From contig CM046294.1 of the NCBI GenBank assembly GCA_025267735.1, positions 37,045,222 to 37,109,221 of the forward strand: a stretch of 64,000 bases of DNA, read 5' to 3'. The notes beneath the pieces are model-generated. The model was not told the DNA's origin, searched no databases, and saw nothing but the letters and a program-made list of their open reading frames with translations. The position numbers and the translations under genes were made by a program. The stretch's first letter is position 1; the number at the start of each line of letters is the position of its first letter. The DNA is from Mactra quadrangularis (taxonomy: Eukaryota; Mollusca; Bivalvia; Venerida; Mactridae). Shown here piece by piece: positions 14,689-25,924 of this stretch.

Positions 14689-14691
<3 letters not shown>

Positions 14692-14720
<29 letters not shown>
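14692..14720. repeat. (CA)n microsatellite
   Basis: An uninterrupted CA dinucleotide run directly left of a short MITE-like element, close to the presumed right end of the Polinton. Confidence 0.95.
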
Positions 14721-14723
<3 letters not shown>

Positions 14724-14926
14724 GTGGTACAAAAAAGTTTTACTTTTTGCGTGGTACCTCTTCTCTCCCCCAAATTTTGATCGTTTTCTCTCCCAAAATT
14801 CGTTTTTTCGTTTTGGTACTATAAAGGTTTTTTTCTAAAATTTGCGGTACCATAACGGTTTTATTTTTAAAATCGCGGTACCATAACGGTTTTTTTTCTA
14901 AAAAATTGGTACCACGCTAGCACCCT
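14721..14926. mobile_element. 206-bp MITE-like element
   Basis: It starts AGGGTGGTAC and ends GTACCACGCTAGCACCCT, so the ends are inverted repeats with an 8-bp insertion on one side. Three ~32-bp internal units around GGTACCATAACGGTTTT are arranged in tandem. Flanking ACAC on both sides could be a 4-bp TSD but lies in a microsatellite, so it is weak. Confidence 0.5.
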
Positions 14927-15163
14927 ACACTACTATCAGTGCTTCCCAATTCAGTGTATACCGCCCAATCAGTACCGTCAGTACTTTGATTCACCATAAT
15001 GATATCCGAGGTTTATCTGCGTCGAATATCGACGAGGTGGTTCTGAATGGTATCGGAGTAGGCTACTCTGTGTGTTCGTGTTGTGTGTTGCGTGACAGAT
15101 ACATTGTTTATATTCATTTGTTTGTAACAAGATACCTATGTATACGTTACTGTAATAAATTAT

Positions 15164-15184
15164 CTGTTCTGTTCTGTTCTGTCG
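15164..15184 (+). repeat. (TTCTG)n run, possible LINE tail remnant
   Basis: After AATAAAT-like sequence comes CTGTTCTGTTCTGTTCTGTC. The same pentanucleotide tail ends the LINE at 50,283 and the reverse-oriented LINE at 52,999. This may be a very short 5'-truncated insertion. Confidence 0.4.
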
Positions 15185-15253
15185 AACTGTCGACTTTTAT
15201 GCAATAGTTAATATTTTTATACCTTCGAATAGTTTGATTAATTTATAGTTATC

Positions 15254-16291
15254 ATGGAGATGAATATTTTTAGAGGGTTATGCATATTAATTACACTTGT
15301 AGTTCTTTCGTATATCAGTTATAATTTGGCGGATGTATACAGCATCAAAACAGTGAATGAGATGGTAAATATACCGAGATTAACAAACATTGTCACAAAT
15401 AGAGAATGCTTAAGAAATGTCACGAGTTCTTATTCTAGTCGGAGATGTTATCATTTGAATTGGGTTCAGAGTGATATCACACCTGATGTGATCGTTAAAT
15501 GTGGATTCATCAAAATAGGTGAGGCAATTGGAAATTCAGGAAATCAAATGTTTCAAGTTGCTGCCCTTTTTGGCATCGCTCACTCGCTAGACTTGATTCC
15601 TATTATTGATAGCGATTTTAAGTTACTTCAGCATTACAAGCTACCTAACGTTATTAATATCAAATTAACAAATACCAAAAATTGTGAACCCGAGATTCAT
15701 CAATACTATGTGAAGTGTACCCGTCCACATTCAGATGTTGTTAACATGACCATTTACGGATATAGACAATCCTGGAAATACTTCAAACAAATTGAAGATG
15801 ATATTGCAAACATTTTCAGACATCAGTTCACGAGACCTTCAGAGATGAAGGCAAATAAATTCCTTTCAACTTTGCCAACGAATTCTACAAACATCGCGAT
15901 ACATATACGGAGGACGGACAGATTAAGGGATATGAAACTTAAAGGGTTTGCGGTTGGCGCAGAATTCTACAAAAAAGCCATGACATTTTTTCAATTTTTT
16001 TATAATAATATCAATTTTGTTGTTTTGAGCGATGACATGAAATGGGTAAAGAAAAATATTGTTGGAGATAATATATACTATAGTCCTTTTACAGACAAAA
16101 CTGATGATTTAGCGTTAATGTCAAAATGTGATCATGTGATATCAGCATATAGTTCATTTGGTTGGTGGGGTGCGTGGATGGCTAATGGAACAGCTGTACA
16201 TTATGCAGAAAGAATCAAGAATATAACACGGGTTTGTCAAATTGAAGAAATGGGTGACTATTATACTCCTGGAACGTGTTTAATTCCATGA
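15254..16291 (+). CDS. Alpha-1,2-fucosyltransferase-like protein, GT11 family
   Basis: A 345-residue type II Golgi membrane enzyme that would transfer fucose from GDP-fucose to a galactose of glycans. A short cytoplasmic tail precedes a membrane anchor at about 8-24. GT11 motifs are GNQMFQVAA at 96-104, the GDP-fucose-binding HIRRTDR at 217-223, VLSDD at 257-261 and SAYSSFGWWGAWM at 297-309. Sequons at N55, N164, N210, N311 and N323 fit a luminal domain. The frame is intact in one exon with no intron. Single-exon GT11 genes are common in large invertebrate families. It is a host gene or retrocopy and probably not part of the Polinton. Specificity cannot be told. Confidence 0.9.
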   Translation: MEMNIFRGLCILITLVVLSYISYNLADVYSIKTVNEMVNIPRLTNIVTNRECLRNVTSSYSSRRCYHLNWVQSDITPDVIVKCGFIKIGEAIGNSGNQMFQVAALFGIAHSLDLIPIIDSDFKLLQHYKLPNVINIKLTNTKNCEPEIHQYYVKCTRPHSDVVNMTIYGYRQSWKYFKQIEDDIANIFRHQFTRPSEMKANKFLSTLPTNSTNIAIHIRRTDRLRDMKLKGFAVGAEFYKKAMTFFQFFYNNINFVVLSDDMKWVKKNIVGDNIYYSPFTDKTDDLALMSKCDHVISAYSSFGWWGAWMANGTAVHYAERIKNITRVCQIEEMGDYYTPGTCLIP

Positions 16292-17524
16292 CCAATATGA
16301 CAACATGCTTATGACCATCATCTTTCTTAAAATTTAATCCTTTTTTCCGTTGTAAAATTCTTGATGTTTTTCAACAAACTTTAGTGAAATTATTGATATG
16401 AATCACTCTAACAAAATAATAGAAGTTGACTAAATACTCTGTTCATAGTGTGAGATAATTCTCACACCAATTGGAAAAATAGAAGTCATGATAAAACTAT
16501 AGCTTTACCAAAAATTAATCATCTAAAATAAATATGGACTAAATACATACTGGAACGTCTACTTAGACACTGCTGGATAACCTACTAAACATATTATTAA
16601 CGTATTATTAATAAAGCTGTAGGACAATATCATAGTTCTACATGGTTAACAAATATTTCTAGTGATGCTGACTTTACGCGTCTAAAAAATATCCAGCTAG
16701 ATATCACCCTATCTATTATATGGTCAAGTGCTATAAGTAAGACAGACATTATACATGCAATAAAAACAGTGAAATTCTTGACATTCGCCTACAATCGTAG
16801 AGATATTCAAAATTGAACACTGTGGCATTCATCAATCACAGATATGCAAAGACATTTAGTAGCAGAGTGCTCTCAAGTTCAAATTATGAGACTGCAATTC
16901 TTAAGTTATGTACATACACTGTAAATCGCAACGTTAAACTTATGAACACCATTTGAACACCAAAATGCAACAGATATTGAACGCGTCCATTTGTTCAAAA
17001 CATGGTCCAAACTATAATACTTGGTGTTTAAATAGGAACGCCTTTAGAACACTGGTGTTCAGTAAGTGAATGGCATGTGTTCCGAAATTTTACGTTTGTG
17101 ATGTCCAAATCCAATGCAACAGATATTGAAAACCTCGACCAAGTTTAAAGGATAGGCGTATATATTTTGAACACTAGTTTAACATTTAATATTTCCGAAT
17201 AGAACGTACAGGCGTTCAACTATTTTATGCGTTCAAACCGCAAGTGTTCAATAACAAGGGTTGTGGTCCATATATACAATAAAACCTTTCTTTTTTCATT
17301 TCTACTAGCAACTAATAGAAAGAATAAGCAAAACATAAAACAAAAATACTTTATTTACCCATGTAGACTAAATTGATACCCATGAATTTGTAAGTAACTT
17401 TTAGTGAAATATTCATAAGTTTTAAATATAACAATTGTAGACTAGATGCTCAATGCTCTATTTTTTAAAGTTACTTCAATTTATATATACATTACAATAA
17501 AACTGTGACCAGATTTGGTTTCTT
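16292..17524. other. Non-coding AT-rich stretch
   Basis: No ORF with recognisable features. A unit containing atgcaacagatattgaa occurs at about 16,973 and again at about 17,115, and many short gttcaa/ttgaac segments make local inverted repeats around 16,950-17,250, possibly a degraded MITE. Confidence 0.4.
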
Positions 17525-18065
17525 ATAGATAAACATAGGCGGATCCAGGATTTCTGGTTAGAGGGGGCGGAAAATTCTAGTTAGAGGGGGCGTAACATGA
17601 ATAAGCAAAATGGGGTTCCAAGGGGCCATAAGGGTCTCAAATGGTCCAGGGCAAACTCCTGACCAGAGGACCAGGTGACCGGCGGCCCCGGAAATTCCCT
17701 GGTTTTAAACCACCTGAATATTTTGATACAATAGAGTTAGAGCAGTTTTGCATTCACTGGACCATAATAGTAAAATATGTACAAAATATAAACGCTACAA
17801 TATCAAGACCATATAACCTGTACATAAGAGAAGGGGCGGATCCAGGATTTTTTCGGGGGAGGGGCGAACTTTTCTAGGGGGGGTCCGAACTTTTCTAGGG
17901 GGGTCCGAACTTTCGAACCCCAACAACATAATACACATTTGGCAAAAAATGCAATATATTAATAATAAAAATTCACAACAATTAAATTTATGTTTATCAC
18001 CGAGAAAAATCGGACCCCCAAAGCCGGACCCCCTGACCCCCCCCCCGCTGGATCCGCCTATGTAG
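17525..18065. mobile_element. Fold-back element with GGCGGATCCAG ends
   Basis: GGCGGATCCAGGATTTCTGG near 17,532 and CTGGATCCGCCTATG near 18,048 are inverted. A further GGGCGGATCCAGGATTTTTT at about 17,834 opens an inner unit that shares the right end. G-runs and C-runs lie just inside both ends. It looks like nested or tandem copies of one short non-autonomous transposon. Confidence 0.6.
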
Positions 18066-18296
18066 GAGATAGGACTGCAAAATAAATTAAAACAGTTTTT
18101 CTGACATCATTTATGAACAGATGCATCTATGTTGTATTAATTTACCGAAAAAGTGTATATTTCAACGTATAATATCTATTAACATTATTCATTTCATTAA
18201 ATTCCAATTGAAAGTTGATCAAAACATGAAGCAGAATTGGAAAGGTAGTTACAAAAAATGAGTTTGAATCACAAACTGGTTAAAATAGTCTTGTGG

Positions 18297-19309
18297 AATG
18301 ATCAATTTCAATTCTAACAAAGTTGATAACATGTTACATGCGTGGATTATTTTTATAAACTGTATGTGACGAATAACTTTATGATCGTCCCCTCTAGCAA
18401 CTCTGTAGAACTGCTGTATAGGAATATACTCTTATTAAGACTGATTTTTTTATTTCTACTTGCAAATTATTTTATAGATGATTTTATCATGTTTTAGTGG
18501 ATTTTTGACAATATTTACGCGATAAGCACCTGTGGCCTGAACTATTCCCTTCTTCATTAGGACATTTTTAAATAAATTCAAGAAAATCAATTACTTCACT
18601 TCATTTTATAACCAATCATAAGGCAAAGTAGCCCCAAGGAAAATATTTTTTATCAGGTAGTGTATAGCTGATTTTGAGTTGCCATACTTGCCCTATAATA
18701 ATAAACTGCTCGGATACATGTTACAATATCTACACGCTCTTGTAAAAATATCTATGACCAGATAGAGTGGTCGGACGTGTTTTTGTTTTCAACTTTGGAT
18801 CCAGAAGACACAGAAAAGAATCTATTTACCAAACGTAGTTTACAAAAGACACAAGTGGGTAAAGTAAAAATATCAATGCAAATATATTTAACTACAGATA
18901 CATCCTGAAGTAGATCATCTCATAATCCCTATTTCGATTCCACTTTCCTTTCGATCATATAAGCAGGAACGTATACATCCTGATATGAGGTTCTAAAAAA
19001 ACGGACTATTTCAGTACAGCAAATTTATGGCCCCAGATGGTCTTAATTAGATTGAAGACTTCAAGATCGGAAGTACGTTAAATAACCAGGTACCAAAGTG
19101 TACTATAGCACGACAAAAAAACCAATTTAGTGCGTCAGTTTATTTACCGCACGTGAACGTAAAAAACACTGAAAAGATACAAAATATAACGATTCCTTAA
19201 CAAATTGAATTTCTACATAATCGCGAAAACATGACATTTTATTTATAAAAATAATCCACGCATGTAACATGTTATCAACTTTGTTAGAATTGAAATTGAT
19301 CATTATTTT
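18297..19309. repeat. 63-bp near-perfect inverted repeat, about 0.9-kb loop
   Basis: Bases 18297-18359 (starting aatgatcaatttcaattcta) recur as the reverse complement at 19247-19309. The interior shows no coding capacity. It could be a non-autonomous DNA transposon whose outer ends have decayed, or a fold-back duplication. Confidence 0.7.
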
Positions 19310-21139
19310 TCATGCCCCTTCTTATGTTCAGATATTTGTAATTAATCACTAATCACAAATAAGGAATAACAAATAAGGAATAAGTATTAGCTAATGAGTA
19401 TAATTTGACTAATGGACACTACACTCTCATCGAATGGAAATAAAATAACTGCTAGAAAGGACACAAATAAAACGATTTTGCCATCTTTTCTGTACAATGT
19501 CAAAAATGGCCGAACGATCAGTCTACGTTAAACTTAAAAATAAATCATAACAAATAAGTAATAACAAATAAGTAATAACAAATAAGTAATAACAAATAAG
19601 TAATAACAAATAAGTAATAACAAATAAGTAATAACAAATAAGTAATAACAAATAGCATAAAATGTCCCTCCGGGCTTCCGTAAGAATGACACTAACAGAA
19701 TTCTGGCTTACACATGTTAGGATGGACATGTCATTTGACATGTCCATTCAAAAACAGCAAACAAATAGCCTTGTATACTTAATGGAATATATGTGTAATT
19801 ACCATATTTCTTTATTGGTTATCATGAATAATTATAGACATTGTTAGAGAGAAAACTGTAGTCTATCTACCAATCTCCGTAAACAGATATCCTGTAGAGC
19901 TTAGTCGTACAGGATCTCTACTGTCTCCGTGGAAGGTCACGTCGAGATGAACTTTGTATCGACCAATCAATGCGTAGCTCTCATCTAGACGAAAACACTA
20001 TAAATCACATTTTGATTTCGTAATTTCTATTTTTAGACCAAGGTGTGCATGCTTATCTAACAACGGTATTATTCACAGTCTGCGATTGGGCGGCTCATTT
20101 TCAAATTGCGTGACGTAGACGATGTAAACAAGTTACGAATCATAACAATTTCGTCATGAATATTATGATGAGAAAAGGTCACCTGAACGTGACCTTCGTT
20201 TGAAAAAGGCCAGTTCTAAATTAGCGAGTAGGCGAGAGAAAATTTTTAGATCGGGTTTTAATGAGATTGTCTATCTACTGAACAAAAATAATTTACCACC
20301 AGTGATTCAGTTATCACAATTAGTCACTGGTATATTACATATCATAATATATTTTTTGTGGAAGTGAATTCCCAGTTTTATTTATTTCATGAATTATGTA
20401 TGCAATTTTTAAAGTTATATCTCAGGCTTGATATAGATTAATGATTACCGGTATATGTTTGGTAAATCAATGATTTTTAATTCATTAATGGATTGTTCTA
20501 ATGTTGTACAGGTATATAGGGCAATGTAATAAACATTTTGCAAGCTGGTATTTTAGAGGGTGGGGCTAAATGTCTCGTGTGTGTTTTCCTTGAAATGTTG
20601 CTGAAGCTGTTCAGTTTGTATTCATGTATCAATTACTTGCATAATTCCAACATTTCCATTTTTCACATTTTATGTGACTTAAAGTTTGTAAAATATTTCA
20701 TGAATAATACATGTGTAATTCTGTTAGTAAATTCTCTGGCACGGTCGAGATTAATTATTACCGGTATATGCAGCGCTCAAATTTAAGCTCGTTTACTCGC
20801 TGAATGCGGAACCACTTCCGTACAGAGTTACTTCCCTTGTTGGTTCATGCTACATGATAAATGTCTTGTACTGGGTACTCCGTGCGTATTTTATTCTTGA
20901 ATTGGTGGATCTAAATGACTCAAGATACATGAGTGTGAAATTTTTAAAAAGTTTAAAAATATATGCTTAAAACTTTGAATAGCCCGTTTCATATAAACCT
21001 ATCGTTCTTTACTGTAGAATTATTAAATCTACATGTACAAGTATTTAGTTTAATTTGTCAAAAAGCTCATCGCAGTCGGTATGGTTGAGTATTATCAATG
21101 TAAAATGGTACAAAAATAAACATTTTGAATTTTTATGGC
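19310..21139. other. Non-coding stretch with one minisatellite
   Basis: Apart from the 14-bp array at 19541-19654 I see no gene. A palindromic ATGGACATGTCATTTGACATGTCCAT lies at about 19,721-19,746 (two halves: ATGGACATGTC and GACATGTCCAT). The ATTACCGGTATATG segment occurs at 20,446 and again at 20,756, suggesting a dispersed repeat. Confidence 0.4.
19541..19654. repeat. 14-bp minisatellite
   Basis: About 7.5 nearly identical copies of ataacaaataagta in tandem. Confidence 0.95.
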
Positions 21140-21250
21140 GTGTCTCGAATGTAACCTGATAAAAATCCATGGCCCGATCTGAGACTCGAACCTACTATAT
21201 ATACCTCTCGAGTCGTAAGAGAACACTATCGCGTCGCCATAAAATGTATT
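21140..21250 (-). repeat. tRNA-derived SINE-like fragment (family 3)
   Basis: On the minus strand there is a tRNA-like head with an anticodon-arm-like TTACGACTCGAGAGG, a B box AGGTTCGAGTCTC, and then GGATTTTTATCAGGTTACAT. The same arrangement occurs on the plus strand at 24125-24230. Confidence 0.55.
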
Positions 21251-21475
21251 AACAAACTTAAAAATACATTAAACGATACATTTCTTTGTTTGTTTTTTCT
21301 TTTTTCATAACTACAAATCAAACTGATTAAAAAGACCGCACAAAACATTAAAATTATCATAGAAGTTTAAACTTTAAATAGTTTCTCACAAATTGTAGTA
21401 AATCTATAGTAAGGCTGTTATGAATAAAATGTCACAGAACTTACCTGTTCACATTATGGGAAGAAGGATATGTAA

Positions 21476-21552
21476 GCGGCCGGAAAGCTCAGTCGGGAGA
21501 GCACTCGCCCTGTAAGCGAGGGATCCTGGGTTCGAGTCCCTGTCAGGCTGCA
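21476..21552 (+). other. tRNA-like sequence in 5' LTR
   Basis: A box AAGCTCAGTCGGGA, anticodon stem CTCGC/GCGAG with a 7-nt loop CCTGTAA (anticodon would be TGT, threonine), and B box GGTTCGAGTCC. Acceptor ends pair at six of seven positions. Base 33 is C rather than the invariant U, and the T stem has a mismatch, so this is not called a functional tRNA gene; a Pol III promoter role is plausible. Confidence 0.75.
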
Positions 21553-21742
21553 TGTTTTTCCTACCCTGTGACATTTGGCGCCCAACGTGGGACCGTGACA
21601 ATTACTCGGTCAGTTGAGAAACGCTTGTAAAAAAATGCTCCTCAAACGACTTGGAATTCTGAAATTCGAGACGAATTTTCAGTTCGTGGGGGAGTATGTC
21701 ACAGCACTTACCTGTTCACATTATGGGAAGAAGGATATGTAA

Positions 21743-21819
21743 GCGGTCGGATAGCTCAGTCGGGAGAGCACTCACACTGTAAGCGAGAGGTCCTGGGTTC
21801 GAGTCCCTGTCAGGCTGCA
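21743..21819 (+). other. tRNA-like sequence in 3' LTR
   Basis: Same fold and boxes as the copy in the first LTR (A box TAGCTCAGTCGGGA, B box GGTTCGAGTCC). A mismatch in the anticodon stem (CTCAC/GCGAG) again argues against a decoding tRNA. Confidence 0.75.
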
Positions 21820-22079
21820 TATTTTTCTTACCCTGAGACAAAAACATAAACCGATTTTACGGCGAATTCATTAAAATACAAAAAAAAACATATTAGACGC
21901 TATATTCATCAAGAATAAAAACATCATTTAAACCGTCAACAATTTATGTCACAAGCATATCTTTTATAAAACTAAAAACACAGACAGCAGTTGGTCATAT
22001 TCCCGATTTATTATATTTTTAATACGATCTAACCATCACCTTTAAAGGGACCCTTATTTTAAGCAGAAGTGCCTAAACA

Positions 22080-23650
22080 CATCCAAAGTAGGTGATAATT
22101 TGACTTCATCTGGTAGCTTATTCCACATGGGACCCACTGTACTAAAACTTATGCCACTTCAATGTTATTTTTTCTTATTTAGTAGTACCACAAAATTCGG
22201 GTCTTCGGATTTTGCAGATTTAAGACCAGATCTGCTTTGTACAGGCTTTGGAGAATTTCAATCAGATATGCAGGTGCTATTCCAGTAAAACAGTTCTAAA
22301 TAAAAGTACATATTTTTAAGTTGATTCTTGCTTTGACTGGTAACCAGTGTAGTGAGTGCAAAGCATATTTTGATTTGTCTGATTTTTAACAATAATACTA
22401 GTTTGGCACACATGTTTTGAATTCGATGAGATTTCATTCACGCACATATCACATTTTTGAGATTCCATACAATATCAGATTACAGTATTCGATGTGGGAC
22501 ATAACCAAAGATAGGACTAGTGTTTATGTTGCATCTTTATCCAAATATTCTATTATAATTATGATACGTAAATAATTGAACATGGCAGTTCTACTGTTTG
22601 TTTTGACATGATCTTTAAAATTTCACCCAGAAAGGTCCCTAAGTAGCGAATAGTCTTCACTGATATTATAGTTTCACCAGCAATATTAATTGACTGGGTT
22701 AAATATTTATTCAGCTGTGGTTTGCTTCCAAACATGATAAACTCAATCTTTGAGTTGTTCATTTTTAATTAATTTTCATTCATCTATGAATTTATCGTTA
22801 CGACACACTCTTCAAGATCAGAAATGACATTTGCTTCTTCATTCTAATTGTTAGAACAGAATCTTTTATTGGCAGTGTGGTCATCTGCAAAACCATGCAC
22901 TGATATATCAGATGGAATTACATCAAATAAGGTTCTTGCATGGGTAAGATAATGCCACGGACCCAGACAACTACCTTGTAGAACATTGCAACCTAATGGA
23001 CGTACGGTTGATAAACTTGTATTGACATTGACTCGACATGCACATGGACGAAGACACGAGTCAATCCAGAGAAGTGTACTATTACGTATGACATATTGAT
23101 TGTTAAGTACTTCCAATAAAATGTCATGATTAACAGTGTCAAATGCAGCACTCAGATCAATAGCTTTTAACGCCGTAACTTCTAGTTTCTCACCCAGTAG
23201 GTCATTGCCTAATGTAAGAAGCCTGACTCATATTCACGAGTGAAAAGGTCTACATGCAGACTGATTTTTGGTAGAAGATTATTTTTATTCAACATGATGA
23301 TTCAACCTACTTAAAGTGAGCTTTTCAATTACCTTAGATAAAAGGGACAAATTGCTTATCGGTCTATAGTTAGAATATCCCAGATCCAGACCCACCATCT
23401 TGAGGAGAGGCTTAACAATTGCCTCTTTCCCCTTTATGGGAATACACCATGTTTCAATGATATTTTTATTAAATGAGTAATTAGAGGTAATAATTGTTGT
23501 ATATAACATTTTAGCAATTTCGTTGGCAATATGTCTAGCTCATATGATTTGGCATTTAAATCACATATAAGATCTCTGACCCCTTCTATTGACTATTGTA
23601 AAATCCTTAAAATGGTCAAGACTAGGTACATCCTTCTGTTGGGGTGAGTA
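22080..23650 (-). pseudogene. Decayed LINE reverse transcriptase (CR1/L2-like)
   Basis: Reading right to left, fragments in different frames match successive reverse-transcriptase blocks. At 23285-23509 there is NYRPISNLSLLSKVIEKLTL; at 22844-23116 there is FADDH, the catalytic YADD-type box; and at 22559-22762 there is KIEFIMFGSKPQL plus IRYLGTFL. The phrase YRPISNLS...SKVIEK is common in CR1/L2-group LINEs. Frameshifts and stops break it throughout, so it is dead. The left 480 bp show no coding and may be its 3' UTR. Clade assignment is tentative. Confidence 0.7.
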
Positions 23651-25920
23651 AGTTGGAAACTGCAGCAAGGATTCTCTATTTTTTTTAAATTTTATTTGAT
23701 AATAATCTAATAATTGATAATCAGCTAAGTTTTCTGCTATTAGTTTTCAGTAAAAATGCTGATTTTATAGTATTTTGGTGGATATTTTGCTTCAATGACA
23801 CATCAAAACTAAAAATAAAATGCTAACATATGTTTCAAATATGCCCTTTGTATTTGTAAAATCAATATATGCATATAAATCTACAATTTGTTTTAAGAAT
23901 TTTACTATTATAATGACACATTTCATTTTTTATTCTTTTTGGCAGCCATTTTGAAAATATGGACTGTTCCAACCGAAATACTTAAATTGAATTCCTGATC
24001 TTACCATATTTAATCAATATGGACCTATTGGCAATAGAAAAATACTATTTACAATGATTTTTAAGAAAAAGTATATATTGGCCCACCCCTAGTTATACGG
24101 CATTTGTACTCCCTTGCCTTCAAGCTAGCTTTTATGGCCACGTAAAAGAGTGCCCGCTTACGACTCGAGAAGTCGTAGGTTCGAATCTCAGTTCTGACCA
24201 AGGATTTTTATCGGGTTACATCTATTTCAAACACATCTAATGAACAAGATTGTTCAATTAAATGCAACTAATTGTAAACATGTTTATATTATTTATTGCA
24301 TTTTAAAGTGAAAGTAAATCGAAACAGAAAATAGAAATTGGTTGTCAATACTTGAAACATTAGTTTTGATCACAGTTTGTTCAAGAGGAAGTCTTTTTAC
24401 AGAAAAAAAACTGTTTCATATTACATAATTAAACACTAAACTATTTTGGATCAGGTAAATTGAACATTAGAATATAAATGAATATGGAGTGCTCTTGTAA
24501 AAGTATCCCACTTTTTTTAAGAAATGGACACTTTGTCAAGTTCAAATTTAAAAGCAGAGTGGTTTGAACAGTGTCTCTGATGTATATATGTTTAATTCTG
24601 ATAACTTCATGGTTGTATAATAGTTTTTAGGTCTACTGTTGATGATTATATCTTCATATAGTGGCTTTAGCATTATTAGCACACAAGGAAAAATGTGTTG
24701 AATGTGGTTTACAAGTTCTGTCAGTTTCATGGTCAACCTAATACTTTAGAGAACTAAACTATCATTATGACTGAAAATTGTTACTGTAATTATTTTGGTT
24801 TTTAATGTTTAAAGCACAACTCTTCTTATTTCAAAGCACTCATGGTGAAACCAGTGGTTTAAAAAAATATTAACTACATAAACTTGGTATCGTTGTAAAC
24901 TTGATCATAATATTACCAGTCCATTCTGTATCTAGTAGCATTGAATGTAAAACTATGAAGTCTGTATGGCGTCGTAAATTTTCATTCACACAATTATCTC
25001 TAATTTTACGAGTTTGCGGTCCTCGCAACCATACCCAACTTTTAGACCCATGAAGAGTTTCGCTGTTTGATACAGCCATATAGCACTGACCGTAGATACA
25101 TCAGTTTTGCGATAACATAATCTACAAGCCTTGACCCCATGTTGTGATCGATAATGTAACATAAGGATCATATATCACGAGTATAATTATGCAGATTTCA
25201 CTTTGTCATTCCTTGTAGGCAAATGTTTTATATTTGCATATTGTCCATTGTGCATGAGGTGTAAATTAACACTACTTTAGTGGTAACATTTTGTATACAT
25301 GACAGTTCATTTGAAACAGGGATTTTATACAACAAATGTGTATATGTTATATTAAAAATGTTATATAAAATCCCTGGTTGAAACAAAATTAACGATTGAA
25401 ATAATTTTCTTATTGTTTAATAATGTTAGAAATGAGAAATATATTACAATATAACATCTCCATTTTAAATAAATTTATTGTCCGTCCGTGAATTTTTATA
25501 CACCATATTTTCATTGAAACAACAACTAATTCAATCCTCATAGTTATTGTTAAGCCGTCAATAACTATTTTTGTTTCGTTTGTCGGTTGCAAAATTTTAC
25601 TTTGACTGAAATGACCATGCATTCATTAGTATAACTGTTTGATTATTTTTTACATTTTTAATAATATTGTTTAACATGAATTAACTAGTCAGTAACAATG
25701 TTTTCAAGGTATCTTCGTTTAAAGAAATAATTACGGTAGTGGTGAAATTAAAACAGTTGCATGTCGTTCTTTCAGTTATTATTATGCCGCCAAAATAAAC
25801 TACAACACTTAATTAATGTGTAAAAGTATTCATTTATCAGAGAGATATGAATATATTAAAATGCAAATTATATACATATAAATATCGATACTTACGATCT
25901 AAAAGATTATCTTGATCATT
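23650..25920. other. Non-coding stretch with one SINE fragment
   Basis: AT-rich sequence without recognisable genes. It contains the family-3 SINE at 24125-24230, and a small region at 24,880-25,180 that reads in broken frames without a recognised match. Confidence 0.4.
24125..24230 (+). repeat. tRNA-derived SINE-like fragment (family 3)
   Basis: The plus-strand counterpart of 21140-21250: TTTATGGCCACG, then CTTACGACTCGAGAAGTCG, B box AGGTTCGAATCTC and GGATTTTTATCGGGTTACAT. Confidence 0.55.
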
Positions 25921-25924
25921 TTTT

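Larger units (their letters stand above)
1..14690. mobile_element. Polinton/Maverick (adintovirus-like) element, left end outside window
   Basis: A contiguous block of intact genes with the Polinton hallmark set: double-jelly-roll capsid protein, penton, DDE integrase with chromodomain, FtsK/HerA-type packaging ATPase and protein-primed family B polymerase. The maturation protease is not seen and probably lies left of base 1. The right end is placed between the third histone-like 3' end (about 14,656) and the CA microsatellite at 14,692. I could not identify the terminal inverted repeat because the left end is absent. All 18 candidate coding regions lack stops or frameshifts, so the copy is recent or under selection, unlike the decayed LINEs around it. 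Element identity is near certain; the right boundary is inference. Confidence 0.95.
21430..21840 (+). mobile_element. TRIM-like miniature LTR retrotransposon with tRNA-like LTRs
   Basis: Two 144-bp direct repeats, 21430-21573 and 21697-21840, begin TGTCACAG and end TGTGACA/TGAGACA, the TG...CA of LTRs, with about 10 differences. Two nt after the first is TGGCGCCCAACGTGGGAC (21576-21593), a textbook lysine-tRNA primer binding site with one mismatch. GTGGGGGAGTA (21686-21696) directly before the second LTR is the polypurine tract. The internal part is 123 bp with no ORF. AAAA flanks both sides, a weak 4-bp TSD. Each LTR holds a tRNA-like sequence with Pol III A and B boxes. Confidence 0.9.

Noticed and set aside
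1..14690. Adenain-like maturation protease
   Set aside because: I looked for a protease with His/Cys active-site context among the Polinton frames and found none; it may lie left of the window.
14653..14838. 61-aa ORF across the CA repeat
   Set aside because: It is a microsatellite translated as His-Thr followed by MITE sequence, with no support.
19541..19654. CRISPR-like array
   Set aside because: The units are contiguous 14-bp repeats without spacers, in a eukaryotic genome; this is a minisatellite.
21476..21552. A functional threonine tRNA gene (anticodon TGT)
   Set aside because: It lies inside an LTR, is repeated in the other LTR, has C instead of U at position 33, and has mismatches in the acceptor and T stems.
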